DNA of 64,000 bases from Streptomyces piniterrae (GTDB lineage: Bacteria; Actinomycetota; Actinomycetes; Streptomycetales; Streptomycetaceae), in contig NZ_SUMB01000004.1 of NCBI RefSeq assembly GCF_005048155.1, positions 744,001 through 808,000 on the forward strand. The letters are read 5' to 3'. Of the stretch, positions 42,879-53,136 are shown in pieces. Made by a program: the position numbers and the translations under genes. Positions within the stretch are counted from its first letter, which is position 1; every line of letters begins with the position of its first letter. Below the pieces are notes generated by a model, which made no database searches, was not told the origin of the DNA, and was given only the letters and a program-made list of their open reading frames with translations.

Positions 42879-44801
42879 CTAAGCCGATAACCGAGTGCTC
42901 TGGCCGGACCCAGAGGTCGCGCCGCGATACCAGTACTCGAGGGTCAGTACGTGCCACAGATGCTTGGAGAAGTCCCGCTGCCCGGCGGCGTCCTCGGCGA
43001 CCATGCGCGCCAGCGCGTCGCGGCGCAGGAGCCCGGAGTTGACGAGTTCGCCGTCGTTGACCACCTCGCGCACCAGCGGCGCCAGGTCCCGGCTCATCCA
43101 GGCGCGCAGCGGGGCGCTGAACAGGCCCTTGGGCCGGTACACGATCTCCCGGGGCAGGACCGAGGTGGCCGCCTCCTTGAGGACGGCCTTGCCCTGCCGT
43201 CCGACGATCTTGCGATTGCCGGGCACGGCGAACGCCGCCTTCACCACCTCGACGTCCACGTACGGCACCCGCACCTCGGTCGATGCGGCCATGCTCGACC
43301 GGTCCGTGTAAGCGAGGTTCAGGCCCGGCAGGAACATCCGGGCGTCGCCCAGGCACATGCGGTTGACGAAGTCGTCGAGGTCGTTGTCCTGGTAGATGTC
43401 GGCATGCTCGGTCAGCACGTCGTCGACCGTCCCGGCCAGGTCCGGATCGACCAGGGCGAGCAGCTCATCCTGGTCGTACATGGTGTAGCTGCGCCGGAAC
43501 GCGGTCTCCTCCGGCAGGTCGGCGAAGGACAGGAACCGCTTCGCGAACCGCACCGACCGGTACCCGCGGCGGGCCGTGGCGACCGGCAGCCGGTCCACGG
43601 CCCCGGACAGACCGCGCCGCACGGGCCGCGGGACGCGCTGGTAGCGCAGCGCGAGCAGGTTGGCCAGGTGCTTGCGGTACCCGGCGAACAGTTCGTCGGC
43701 ACCCATCCCCGAGAGCATCACCTTCACCCCGGCCTCCCGGGCGGCCGAGCAGATCAGGAAGGTGTTGATCGCGGCGGGGTCGCCGATCGGCTCGTCCAGG
43801 TGGTACGTCATCTGCGGCAGCAGGTCGAGTACGTTCGGGGCGATCTCGATCTCGTGCAGGTCGACGCCGAACCGCTCGGCCACCTGCCGGGCATAGCGCA
43901 GGTCGTCCGGCATCGCCTCGAACTTGGCGTCCTCGGCGCGGAACCCGATCGTGTACGCGGAGATCCCGGGCCGGTCGCGGGCCGCCAGCGCGGTCAGGTA
44001 GCTGGAGTCCAGGCCGCCGGAGAGGAAGGTCGCCACGGGCACGTCGGAGAGCAGATGGCGTCGGGTCGACTCCTCGACGATGGCGGCCAGGTCCGGCGGC
44101 TCACTGTTGCGGGCCTCATGGGCGACATCCCGGAGGTTCCAGTACCGGCCGCGCTCCACCCGCCCGTCGGGCCGGCACCGCAGCCAGCTCCCCGGCGGCA
44201 GCTTCTCCGCCTCGCGGAACGCGCAGCGCGAATCCGGCACCCAGTAGTACAGCAGCGAGGCCACCAGCGCCGCATGGTCCACCTCCAGGGACCCGCCGGT
44301 GGCGGCGGCGAGCGCCTTGAGCTCGGAGGCGAACACCAGGCCCGCGCCGCGCCGGAGCAGGAACAGCGGTTTGATGCCCAACTGGTCGCGGGCCAGCACC
44401 AGTTCACCGGTGCGCTCGTCGAAGATCCCGAACGCGAACATGCCGCGCAGCCGGGGCAGACAGTCCGTGCCCCAGCGCCGCCAGGCCTCCAGCAGCACCT
44501 CGGTGTCGGAGGTACCGCGGAAGCGCACCCCGGCGGCCGCCAGCTCGGCACGCAGCTCGGGCGCGTTGTACAACTCGCCGTTGTACGTCAGGACGAGGCC
44601 GCCCGAGACCATCGGCTGGGCGCCGTTCTCGGACAGGTCGATGATGGCCAACCGCCGGTGCCCGAGGTGCACTTCGCCGTCACCGGCGGGGTGGCTGTAC
44701 CGGCCCGCCCCGTCCGGACCGCGGTGGGCGAGAGTGTCGGTGAACCGGTCGGTCACGACCTTCCCGTCCGGCCATCGGTAGGTGCCTGCTATGCCACACA
44801 C
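42879..44801 (-). CDS. asnB: Asparagine synthase-type amidotransferase
   Basis: 640 aa beginning MCGIAGTYRW: Cys2 is the glutamine amidotransferase nucleophile, with LAIIDLSENGAQPM and YNGELYN completing the N-terminal glutaminase. The C-terminal ATP-binding domain has FLSGGLDSSYLTALAAR (PP-loop) and SGMGADELFAGYRKH. In a uronate polysaccharide operon it probably amidates a sugar carboxylate rather than aspartate; that is inference. Three bases after the co-polymerase gene. Confidence 0.87.
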   Translation of the reverse strand: MCGIAGTYRWPDGKVVTDRFTDTLAHRGPDGAGRYSHPAGDGEVHLGHRRLAIIDLSENGAQPMVSGGLVLTYNGELYNAPELRAELAAAGVRFRGTSDTEVLLEAWRRWGTDCLPRLRGMFAFGIFDERTGELVLARDQLGIKPLFLLRRGAGLVFASELKALAAATGGSLEVDHAALVASLLYYWVPDSRCAFREAEKLPPGSWLRCRPDGRVERGRYWNLRDVAHEARNSEPPDLAAIVEESTRRHLLSDVPVATFLSGGLDSSYLTALAARDRPGISAYTIGFRAEDAKFEAMPDDLRYARQVAERFGVDLHEIEIAPNVLDLLPQMTYHLDEPIGDPAAINTFLICSAAREAGVKVMLSGMGADELFAGYRKHLANLLALRYQRVPRPVRRGLSGAVDRLPVATARRGYRSVRFAKRFLSFADLPEETAFRRSYTMYDQDELLALVDPDLAGTVDDVLTEHADIYQDNDLDDFVNRMCLGDARMFLPGLNLAYTDRSSMAASTEVRVPYVDVEVVKAAFAVPGNRKIVGRQGKAVLKEAATSVLPREIVYRPKGLFSAPLRAWMSRDLAPLVREVVNDGELVNSGLLRRDALARMVAEDAAGQRDFSKHLWHVLTLEYWYRGATSGSGQSTRLSA

Positions 44802-44804
44802 GTC

Positions 44805-46340
44805 TTACCGCGCCTCCTGGTCGGTGTCCGGGACCCGTACGGCCCATGACGGCCGCTCCGTCCGCAGCCGGCCCCTCTCGTTCTGCCTGGCCGGCCTCTC
44901 GCCATGGCCCCGTAACGCGATGTGCAGCCCGTCCCACAGCGTGCCGTCGGTCCGGTCCCCCGGATCGGGGTCGATCAGCACCACCCCGATCACCGGAATG
45001 CACAGGTCGTCGAGCTGCCGCGCCACGGTGTGCAGCCATGCGGCGCTGCCGTGCCCGGCACGCAAGACGAGCACGGTCCGGCCGCCGAGGTACTGGAGGT
45101 CGGTCCACGCCGCGCCGGGCGCTACCGAGCCGACGCCGATCCTGCGCACGTGCTGCGGCACGGCCGCGGCACGCTCGCCGCTGACCACGTCCGGGTCTCC
45201 CGGCTTCTGGCGGCGGCCCGCGAGCTGCGGTCCCGGCAGACCGTCGACGACGACCACGGGACCCTCCGCCGCCAGGGCCCCGGCCAGGTCCAGGGCGATC
45301 ACGCTCGTGCTGTGCGCACAGCCCAGTTCCAGCAGCGACACCGGTCCCGCGGAGCCGCGCACGGTGCGGGCCAGGGTCGCGGTGAGCCGTTCGCGTGCCG
45401 CCCGGGTCCGTCGGCGCTGCCACGGCCTGGCCGGCCGGCGGGGCACACGGCGCAGCTCCGCGATGACCGACGCGCCCAGGTTCGCCGCGATCTCCCGGCG
45501 CAGCACGGGGCGGTCCGCCACCACCGCGCCGACCGCGGCCAGCGCGAGCCCGAGGACCAGCCCGAGGACCAGCCCGATCGCGGCGTTGGTGGCAGCGGCC
45601 CTGGGCAGGGAGTGGCGCACCACGCGCGGGGCGTCCACGATCTGTGTGCCGGTGATGAGTCGGGGCGTGCCGATGCGTGCCTCCGCGGCGCGCTGGTCGA
45701 AATCGGCGATCTTCGACTTGAGTTCGGCCCGGCGGGCGAAGAGCGACTCGATGCTCGCCGACTCCTTCGGGTCGCTCTCCGGCGTTCGGTCTCCGATCGC
45801 CCTGTTGACCCGGGCCAGTTCGTCCCGCAGCCGGTCACGCTGGTCGAGCAGGGTCCTGGCCTCGGCGTTCGCGGCTTCCCCCATCCGCTTCACATGGTCC
45901 GCGACGAACGCTTCGGCCAGCGCCCTGGCTCGACTCACCGCTTCCGCGTCGCTGTCCCCCGTGACATCGATCTGCAGCAGGTTGTTGGTCAAGCCGGTCC
46001 CCCGGTAGTCCCGCATGAAGTCCTCCGGGTTTTCCGGGGACTTGAGGGACCGCAGGGCCGGCTCGGCGACCCGCGTGGTCCGCAGCAGCTCGACGTCGGT
46101 GCGGATCAGCGTTCCGGGGTCGTTCGGCTGGTCCTCCTGATGCGCGACCAGCACCTTGGTCACCGCGGCCGGCGACGGCCGCAGCAGGACCGCCACCGCC
46201 GCACCCACCAGCAGCCCCAGCAGCGCCAGGGAGCACCAGAGGCGGCGACGCCTGCGCACCGCCACCACCAGCGCCTGCAGGTCCAGCAGCGGAGCGGCGG
46301 CGGACGACTGCTGTGTCTGCTGCGTAGCGCTCGTCGTCAC
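44805..46340 (-). CDS. Wzz/PCP-like protein with degenerate BY-kinase domain
   Basis: 511 aa. N-terminal membrane segment (~33-52), coiled periplasmic-type region with DRLRDELARVNRAIGD, second membrane segment ~243-265, then a cytosolic BY-kinase-like domain. The P-loop is lost: the position reads LLELGCAHSTSVIALDLAGALA instead of a GEGKS/T core, and the A' motif is VVVVDGLPG. No C-terminal tyrosine cluster. Chain-length or assembly scaffold without kinase activity is the best reading. ATG overlaps the previous stop. Confidence 0.8.
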   Translation of the reverse strand: MTTSATQQTQQSSAAAPLLDLQALVVAVRRRRRLWCSLALLGLLVGAAVAVLLRPSPAAVTKVLVAHQEDQPNDPGTLIRTDVELLRTTRVAEPALRSLKSPENPEDFMRDYRGTGLTNNLLQIDVTGDSDAEAVSRARALAEAFVADHVKRMGEAANAEARTLLDQRDRLRDELARVNRAIGDRTPESDPKESASIESLFARRAELKSKIADFDQRAAEARIGTPRLITGTQIVDAPRVVRHSLPRAAATNAAIGLVLGLVLGLALAAVGAVVADRPVLRREIAANLGASVIAELRRVPRRPARPWQRRRTRAARERLTATLARTVRGSAGPVSLLELGCAHSTSVIALDLAGALAAEGPVVVVDGLPGPQLAGRRQKPGDPDVVSGERAAAVPQHVRRIGVGSVAPGAAWTDLQYLGGRTVLVLRAGHGSAAWLHTVARQLDDLCIPVIGVVLIDPDPGDRTDGTLWDGLHIALRGHGERPARQNERGRLRTERPSWAVRVPDTDQEAR

Positions 46341-47704
46341 TCGGAACCTCCCGCCGCGTGGCCGCGAACCGCGAGCACCGGAGTGACGTCGGCCGGAGGA
46401 TGACCGGCAGACCGCGTCGGACGAGCCCGGACCGTGCCGGCGACGACGACGCCGACGACCTCATACCTGGCGTCCGCACACGCCTCGGCGATGCCGGCGA
46501 GCTCCCCTGCTGTCCAGCTGCCCGCGCTGAGCACGACCAGGGCACCGGACTCGGTGTCGCGGTCCGGCACCATCGGCCGGTCCACCGAGACCTCCGCCAC
46601 CCGCAGCAGCGGCTCGCACTCGGCCTCGGCGACGAGCTGCCCGGCGGCCCGGCGGGCGATCTCGTCGCCGTCCGGTACGACGACCAGCAGCCGCCTGGGG
46701 GCCGGCAGCTGGTCCCGGAGACGAGCGCACACCCGCCGGTAGCGGATCCGCCTGCCGGCCTCGTCGCCGGACATCCGCGGGGTGGGTATGTCCCACCGGG
46801 TGTCGACGCCCAGCAGCCGGCGGATCCAGGCCCGCGGGCCACCACCTTTCGGCCGGTGCGCGGGCCGTTCACCGGGCACGTCGACGGTACCCAGCAGCGC
46901 CGAGCCGAGCGCCGCGGCGATCTCCGCTTCGGTGCGCAGTCGGCGATTCATCCGTGCGGCGGCGAGATGGCCGACGACCGCGAGCAGGAAGAACAGCAGC
47001 GCCCCGGCGGCGATGAGCTGCATCCTCGTCGGCGGTGCCTCGCCGGTCGGCCGGGCCGCAGGACCCATGACGACCATGTTGGCCTTGTTGGTCGCCGGGT
47101 CGGCCTCGTCCAGCTTCTTCATGGCCTCCTGCAGCGCGGTGCGCAGCTGCTCCAGCCCGGTGCGGGCCTGCACGCTCTCCACGGTCCGCCCCGGATCGGC
47201 CGCATTGGCCAGGTCGGTGATGCGGCGGTCGACCTGCGCCACCTTCTGCCGCAGCGCCTCGGGCCCCGCCGCCGCGTCGGGGTCGCTGTTGTCGCCTGCG
47301 ATCCGCGCGGCGAAGGTGACGAACTGCCGGGCCACCTGGTCGGCGAGCCGCTGCGCGCGCTCCGGGGTGTCGGCCGTACCCGAGATCTTGACGATGTTCC
47401 CGTCGGCGGCCTTGGCGCTCACCCGATCCCGCAGCTCGGCGCCGCCGACGCCGGTCCAGCCGAGCGTGGCGGCCGCGCGGTCGACCACCACCGAACTGGC
47501 CGCGATCTCCGCCTGGGTCAGCAGCTCGCGCTCCTCCCACTGTCCCGGCAGCAGTACCGATGCCGACGCCGTGTAGCGCGGCGGAAACAGCACCGAGGCG
47601 CCGTAGCCGACGAGGGCGCCCACCACGGCGAGGACGGCGAGAAGCCGCCGGCGCCGACGGAGAATCCGCCCGATCGTGGCCAGGCGTACCGTGTCATCGC
47701 TCAA
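46337..47704 (-). CDS. Wzz/PCP-like protein, first of a tandem pair
   Basis: 455 aa starting TTG at 47704, whose codon overlaps the previous stop (TTGA) with GGAAGAGG upstream. Membrane segment at ~21-40, coiled-coil middle (VAQVDRRITDLANAADPGRTVESVQARTGLEQLRTALQ), second membrane segment ~228-248, and a C-terminal domain RRLLVVVPDGDEIARRAAGQLVAEAE that lines up with a kinase P-loop strand but has no GxxGxGKT. It appears to be a second degenerate BY-kinase-type co-polymerase. Confidence 0.78.
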   Translation of the reverse strand: MSDDTVRLATIGRILRRRRRLLAVLAVVGALVGYGASVLFPPRYTASASVLLPGQWEERELLTQAEIAASSVVVDRAAATLGWTGVGGAELRDRVSAKAADGNIVKISGTADTPERAQRLADQVARQFVTFAARIAGDNSDPDAAAGPEALRQKVAQVDRRITDLANAADPGRTVESVQARTGLEQLRTALQEAMKKLDEADPATNKANMVVMGPAARPTGEAPPTRMQLIAAGALLFFLLAVVGHLAAARMNRRLRTEAEIAAALGSALLGTVDVPGERPAHRPKGGGPRAWIRRLLGVDTRWDIPTPRMSGDEAGRRIRYRRVCARLRDQLPAPRRLLVVVPDGDEIARRAAGQLVAEAECEPLLRVAEVSVDRPMVPDRDTESGALVVLSAGSWTAGELAGIAEACADARYEVVGVVVAGTVRARPTRSAGHPPADVTPVLAVRGHAAGGSE

Positions 47705-48955
47705 CGGCGCGGCCTCTTCCCTGTGCGGAACCGGTCGGCGGCCGACACCGGGGTGTGGTCACGGCAGGCAGCGGCGTAGGCGGCGAGCAGCGACGCCTGC
47801 GAGTTCCGCCAGGAGAGCGGCCCGCCGATCCGCTCCTGGCCGATCTTGCCCATCCGGGCCCGCTTCTCCGGATCGTCCAGCAGCAGCGCGATGAGCTCGG
47901 CGAATTCGGCCTCGTCGTTGGCGGTGGCGTAGACGGCGGCGTCACCGGCGGAGACCCGCGCCTCCCGGAGGTCGAACGAGACGATCGGCCGGCCCATCGC
48001 CATGTACTCCAGGACCTTGTTCATGGTCGACACGTTGTTGAGCGGATTGCGCGGGTCGGGGGAAAGGCATACGTCCGCGGTGGACAGGTAGCGCACCAGG
48101 TCGGCGTCCGGAACGCGCCCGGTGAACTGCACCTGCTCGGAGAGCCCGAGCCGCCGGGACAGCTCCACCATCGCGTCGAAGGCGTCGCCTGAGCCGACGA
48201 ACACCGCATGCCAGTCGGTCCGCCCGAGCTCGTCGCGCAGCTTGGCGAGGGCCCGCAAGGCGTAGTCGACGCCGTCCTGAGGACCCATCACGCCGAGGTA
48301 GCACAGCAGATGGGGCTTGCCGCGCTTCAACTCCGCCTCGGGCGGAACCGGTTGGAAGCGCTCGATCGCGGGCGCACTGCGCACCACGAACACGTCCTCC
48401 GGCCGCCGGCCGCCACGGCGCACCGCGACGGCCCGGTAGCTCTCGTTCGTGGCGAGCACGACGTCCGCGGCCCGGTAGGTCAGCCGTTCCAGCGCGCACA
48501 CGGCGCGGTAGAGCAGGTCCTCGCCGCGGTCGAACCGGGAGAGATACAGCTCGGGCACCAGGTCGTGCTGGTCGAAGACGAACCGCGCGCCGCGCCGCTT
48601 CAGCCACAGTGCCGGCAGGAACAGCAGGTCGGGCGGGTTGCAGGCGTGCACCACGTCGACCGGGCCGACCTTCCGGGCCAGCCGGGCGGTATGCCACAAC
48701 GCCGATCCGTACTCCCGCAGATAGCCGGCCGGACCTCCGGTGGCCGCGCGCAACGGGTAGCGGTGGATCCGCACCCCGTCGATCACCGCCTCCGGCTCCG
48801 TGTCCCGCTTGCTCCCCCGGGGACAGATGACGTGCACCTCCCAGCCCGCGTCGCGCAGCGTCGTGCACTCCTGCCACACCCGCCGGTCGAACGGCACCGA
48901 CAAGTTCTCCACGAGGATCAGCGCGCGCCGGTCCGGCCGGTCTTTGCTGTTCGCG

Positions 48956-48966
<11 letters not shown>
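47701..48966 (-). CDS. Glycosyltransferase family 4
   Basis: About 421 aa if TTG at 48966 is used; homologues I recall begin at ALILVENLSVPFDRRVWQE, so a start a few codons later is possible. GT-B signatures: VHACNPPDLLFLPAL, FDQHDLVPELYLSRF, LCYLGVMGPQDGVDYALRAL, VCLSPDPRNPLNNVSTMNKVLEYMAMGRPIVSFDL. Second glycosyltransferase of the operon, overlapping the dehydrogenase gene by 11 bases. Donor unknown. Confidence 0.88.
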
Positions 48967-50290
<1,324 letters not shown>

Positions 50291-50372
50291 GACCCGTCCT
50301 TCCCCCCTGGCAGGCCCCTGTGGCCTGCCATCCGCGCGTCGATGGGACCGTTGAGCCGCAGCCCCCCAGGCA

Positions 50373-51896
50373 TCAGTAGGCCCCCTGCCCGTAGACCACC
50401 GCACGCAGCGTCTTCCACAAGATCACTGCGTCCAGGGCGAGCGACCAGTCCTCCACGTACCGCAGGTCCAACCGGACCGCCTCCTCCCACGGCAGGTCAC
50501 TGCGTCCGCTGATCTGCCACAGACCGGTGAGTCCGGGCTTGACCAGCAGCCGCCGCCGGATGTCCGGGCCGTACGCAGCGGACTCCTCCGGCAACGGAGG
50601 CCGCGGACCGACGAGCGACATCGAGCCGGTGAGCACGTTGAAGAGCTGCGGCAGCTCGTCGATCGAGTACCGGCGCAGCACCGCTCCCAACCGGGTCACC
50701 CGCGGATCCCGGCGGAGCTTGAACAGCAGCCCTGCGCCCTCGTTGCGGTCGGCCAGCTCGGCACGCACCCCGTCGGCCCCGGCGACCATGGTGCGGAACT
50801 TGAAAATGGTGAACTCGCGGCCGTCCTTGCCGATCCTGCGCTGGCGGTAGACCGCCCCACCCGGACTGTCCACCACCACGAGCAGCCCGACGAGCACCAT
50901 CAGCGGCGCGAACAGCATCAGCAGGACCGCCGCGCCCATCCGGTCGACGACCTCCTTGACCGCCCGGCGGCCCCCGGTGAAGGTCGGCATGCTGACCCGC
51001 AGCAGCGGGATCCCGAGCACCGCGTCGACGTGCAGCCGCGGTCCCGCCACCTCCATCAGGACGGGGGCCACCACCATCTCGGCATCGCTGCCTTCGAGGT
51101 TCCAGGCCAGCCGCTGCAGCCGGTCCGGTGACCAGTGCGGATCCGGTGTGACCGCGACGACCCGGTAGCCGTCGCGGCGAACGTGGTTGGCAACGTCCGC
51201 CAGTCGGCCGACGACCGGCACTCCGTCCACTTGATCACCGGCGAGCCCCAGACCGTCCGCCGTGCACACCGCCTCCACCCGCCAGCCGAGGTGCGGGAAC
51301 TTGCGCGTCCGGGTGATCAGGTCGCGCACGGTGGCCAGGCTCCCGGCAGCGAGCACCGGGCGCAGACACCGACCCTCTTTCCGCTGTTTGTGCAGCCAGA
51401 GACGCAGCAGATACCGCTCGGTCATGGTGATGAGCGCGATCGCCGGGATCGCGACGAAGATCCAGAGCTTGATATTGCGCGAGGTGAGGGCGATCCCGCC
51501 GAGCGCCAGTACGACGACCGCCGTGAACAGTGCGCGTCCGAGCCGGCGGAATTCCTCGGCGCCCTGGCCGAGCACGGCCGGAGCCCACGCCCGGCTCACC
51601 GCAAGCGCACCCAGCACCAGCAGCTCGGTGCCGAAGGCGAGAATTCTCCACTTCTCGTGCCAGTTGGCCGCGTCCCGTACCCCGAAGAAGCCGCCGATCG
51701 CCGCCACCACGAAGGCGGTTGCCACGGTGTCGCTGATGATCACGGTACGGCGGTACCGCTGCTCCCAGTCGCTCGTGGGCCGGCCGATCGCCACGTTCCC
51801 CAGACGCCCGCGCGCCGAGGGAAACAAGCTGACTAATTCCCCCTGCTGCACAGACCCCCCCGGGTCACCAGCAGGCTCGACGTGTTCGCCCAACAC
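50373..51896 (-). CDS. Initiating sugar transferase (polyprenyl-phosphate phosphotransferase)
   Basis: 507 aa from GTG at 51896 behind GGGGGGAGG; TTG one codon later is equally placed, and longer upstream frames run into the repeat leader. Four N-terminal hydrophobic helices, a cytosolic Rossmann-like middle (RPVLAAGSLATVRDLI), one further hydrophobic segment (AVLLMLFAPLMVLVGLLVVV), and the PF02397 core: KFRTMVAGAD, RRYSIDELPQLFNVLTGSMSLVGPRPPLPEE, KPGLTGLWQISGRSDLPWEEAVRLDLRYVEDWS. Loads the first sugar phosphate onto undecaprenyl phosphate; first gene of the operon. Confidence 0.9.
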   Translation of the reverse strand: MLGEHVEPAGDPGGSVQQGELVSLFPSARGRLGNVAIGRPTSDWEQRYRRTVIISDTVATAFVVAAIGGFFGVRDAANWHEKWRILAFGTELLVLGALAVSRAWAPAVLGQGAEEFRRLGRALFTAVVVLALGGIALTSRNIKLWIFVAIPAIALITMTERYLLRLWLHKQRKEGRCLRPVLAAGSLATVRDLITRTRKFPHLGWRVEAVCTADGLGLAGDQVDGVPVVGRLADVANHVRRDGYRVVAVTPDPHWSPDRLQRLAWNLEGSDAEMVVAPVLMEVAGPRLHVDAVLGIPLLRVSMPTFTGGRRAVKEVVDRMGAAVLLMLFAPLMVLVGLLVVVDSPGGAVYRQRRIGKDGREFTIFKFRTMVAGADGVRAELADRNEGAGLLFKLRRDPRVTRLGAVLRRYSIDELPQLFNVLTGSMSLVGPRPPLPEESAAYGPDIRRRLLVKPGLTGLWQISGRSDLPWEEAVRLDLRYVEDWSLALDAVILWKTLRAVVYGQGAY

Positions 51897-51899
51897 GGT

Positions 51900-52000
51900 T
51901 CCTCCCCCCGGGAGGCCCCCGCCCCCCGCTGTGCCACCCCTCGGAAGGCCCCCGCCCTCCGCGCCGCGCTGTTCCACCCCTCGGGAGGCCCCCGCCCCCC
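51900..52000 (-). repeat. G-rich tandem repeats in the operon leader
   Basis: Three imperfect units of roughly 33-38 bases, each carrying (read on the minus strand) GGCGGGGGCCTCCCGAGGGG-like sequence and a GGAGG/CCTCC pair. They lie directly upstream of the first gene of the exopolysaccharide operon and its ribosome site. Could affect leader structure or translation initiation. Confidence 0.6.
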
Positions 52001-52139
52001 GCACACGACATACCGCCTATCTCAGTGCCACTTGAACAACCCACTGTGACGGCAGGCGACTTGCACGTCCTGCCGGACTCTCGACTCAAGAAGCGCGGAG
52101 ACCCGTCGAAACCTTGGGTGCTCCCCGCACCCAAAGCCC

Positions 52140-52232
52140 CCTCTCGGGCTCCAAGAATTGATCATGACCTATAGATCATTACTGGTCGCTTTGTGAACCG
52201 ACCAGCTGAAGCACGGTCAATCTAGACCATCG
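52140..52232 (-). promoter_or_regulatory. AT-rich promoter/operator region of exopolysaccharide operon
   Basis: Conspicuously AT-rich relative to surroundings. Minus-strand TTCACA (52192-52197 region) and TATAGG 18 bases on resemble -35/-10. CTGGTCG at 52182-52188 and CGACCAG at 52199-52205 form an inverted repeat overlapping the -35, and GATCAT occurs twice (52160 and 52174). A TCTAGACCA half-site lies at 52221-52229. Function inferred. Confidence 0.5.
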
Positions 52233-52548
52233 GGGCCAGCATGTGGAGGGGATGTGTGCAACTTGTGCCCGGACTTTGCGGCCGCATCCACCGACCGGTC
52301 ACCACCTACGGGCGCCTGACGACGAAGACACACCTGGTGACCTGCGATGACGGGAGTCCTCGGGGCCGCCGGCAGCGGCACCCCCGAGGCGCCACGGCGC
52401 CGACAACTGGGCCGCGCCAAGGCCCTGTTGGCTCCCCCGGGGCCCGATGACGCCCCCAGCGGGAGCCGGGAGCATCGCGGCGGAGCACCTCGGCGTCGGG
52501 CCGGCCCCGGGTGCTGCCGTGCGCGCGGCGCTACCGGCGGGTGCCGGG
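52233..52548. other. Stretch without an assignable gene
   Basis: About 315 bases upstream of the operon promoter and downstream of the small conserved gene at 52549-52785. Frames are open on both strands but no motif, start and ribosome site coincide. Confidence 0.4.
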
Positions 52549-52785
52549 TCAGAGTTCTTTGATCAGCCGTGTGATCACAGGCACCGGGAGGTGCGGGTAC
52601 AGGATCCGCAAATGCCGCACGATCGCCGCATCGCCCTTCTCGTACCGCACTTGGCGCACCTCCTCGATCACCTCGGCACGGAAGTTCTCGTATGTGCGGA
52701 ACGTTCGGTAGAACCAGTCACGCTGTCGGCTGCGGTGGTTGTAGACCGCCAACGGATATATACGCTCCGGCTCGCGCATTCTCAC
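52549..52785 (-). CDS. Small conserved-looking basic protein
   Basis: 78 aa from GTG at 52785 with GAGGG six bases upstream; the frame stays open to 52923, so an N-terminal extension is possible. Sequence RMREPERIYPLAVYNHRSRQRDWFYRTFRTYENFRAEVIEE... reads as a genuine protein: aromatic-rich, even codon usage, helix-forming. No domain recognised. Lower G/C at third positions than neighbours suggests foreign origin. Stands alone between the glucokinase region and the exopolysaccharide promoter. Confidence 0.5.
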   Translation of the reverse strand: MRMREPERIYPLAVYNHRSRQRDWFYRTFRTYENFRAEVIEEVRQVRYEKGDAAIVRHLRILYPHLPVPVITRLIKEL

Positions 52786-53080
52786 GCGGTGCCCTCGGAC
52801 GAATTGCCGTACACCCTGCCCCGTACTGCGACGGAAAGCATTCCTCAAATGCTCCAGCTCCTGGCGGCACGCATTCGTCGACGCGCAGCGCCAACCTGCC
52901 GCACAACCACAAGGTTTCAGCACCTCCCGGAGAAGGTCACCGAATGGCCATATGACCGGCAGAACTCAAATGGCTGGGTCGGAAGCCAGGTTCGCCGAAG
53001 AAAAGGGCGACACCGACAATCGTCGGTACGTCGCGAGCGGTGCCGCAGGGTCTCCTCGCTCACCCGACGCCCAGCCCGTC

Positions 53081-53136
53081 ACGACCCGATCGCCACGACC
53101 CGATCGCCAGAACTCGGCCCTCAGAACCCGACCCTC
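53081..53136. repeat. Four 14-bp tandem repeats
   Basis: ACGACCCGATCGCC is repeated twice (53081-53108), followed by the related AGAACTCGGCCCTC and AGAACCCGACCCTC, the last reaching the stop codon of the membrane-protein gene at 53135. It looks like a small expanding array at a gene end. Confidence 0.7.
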
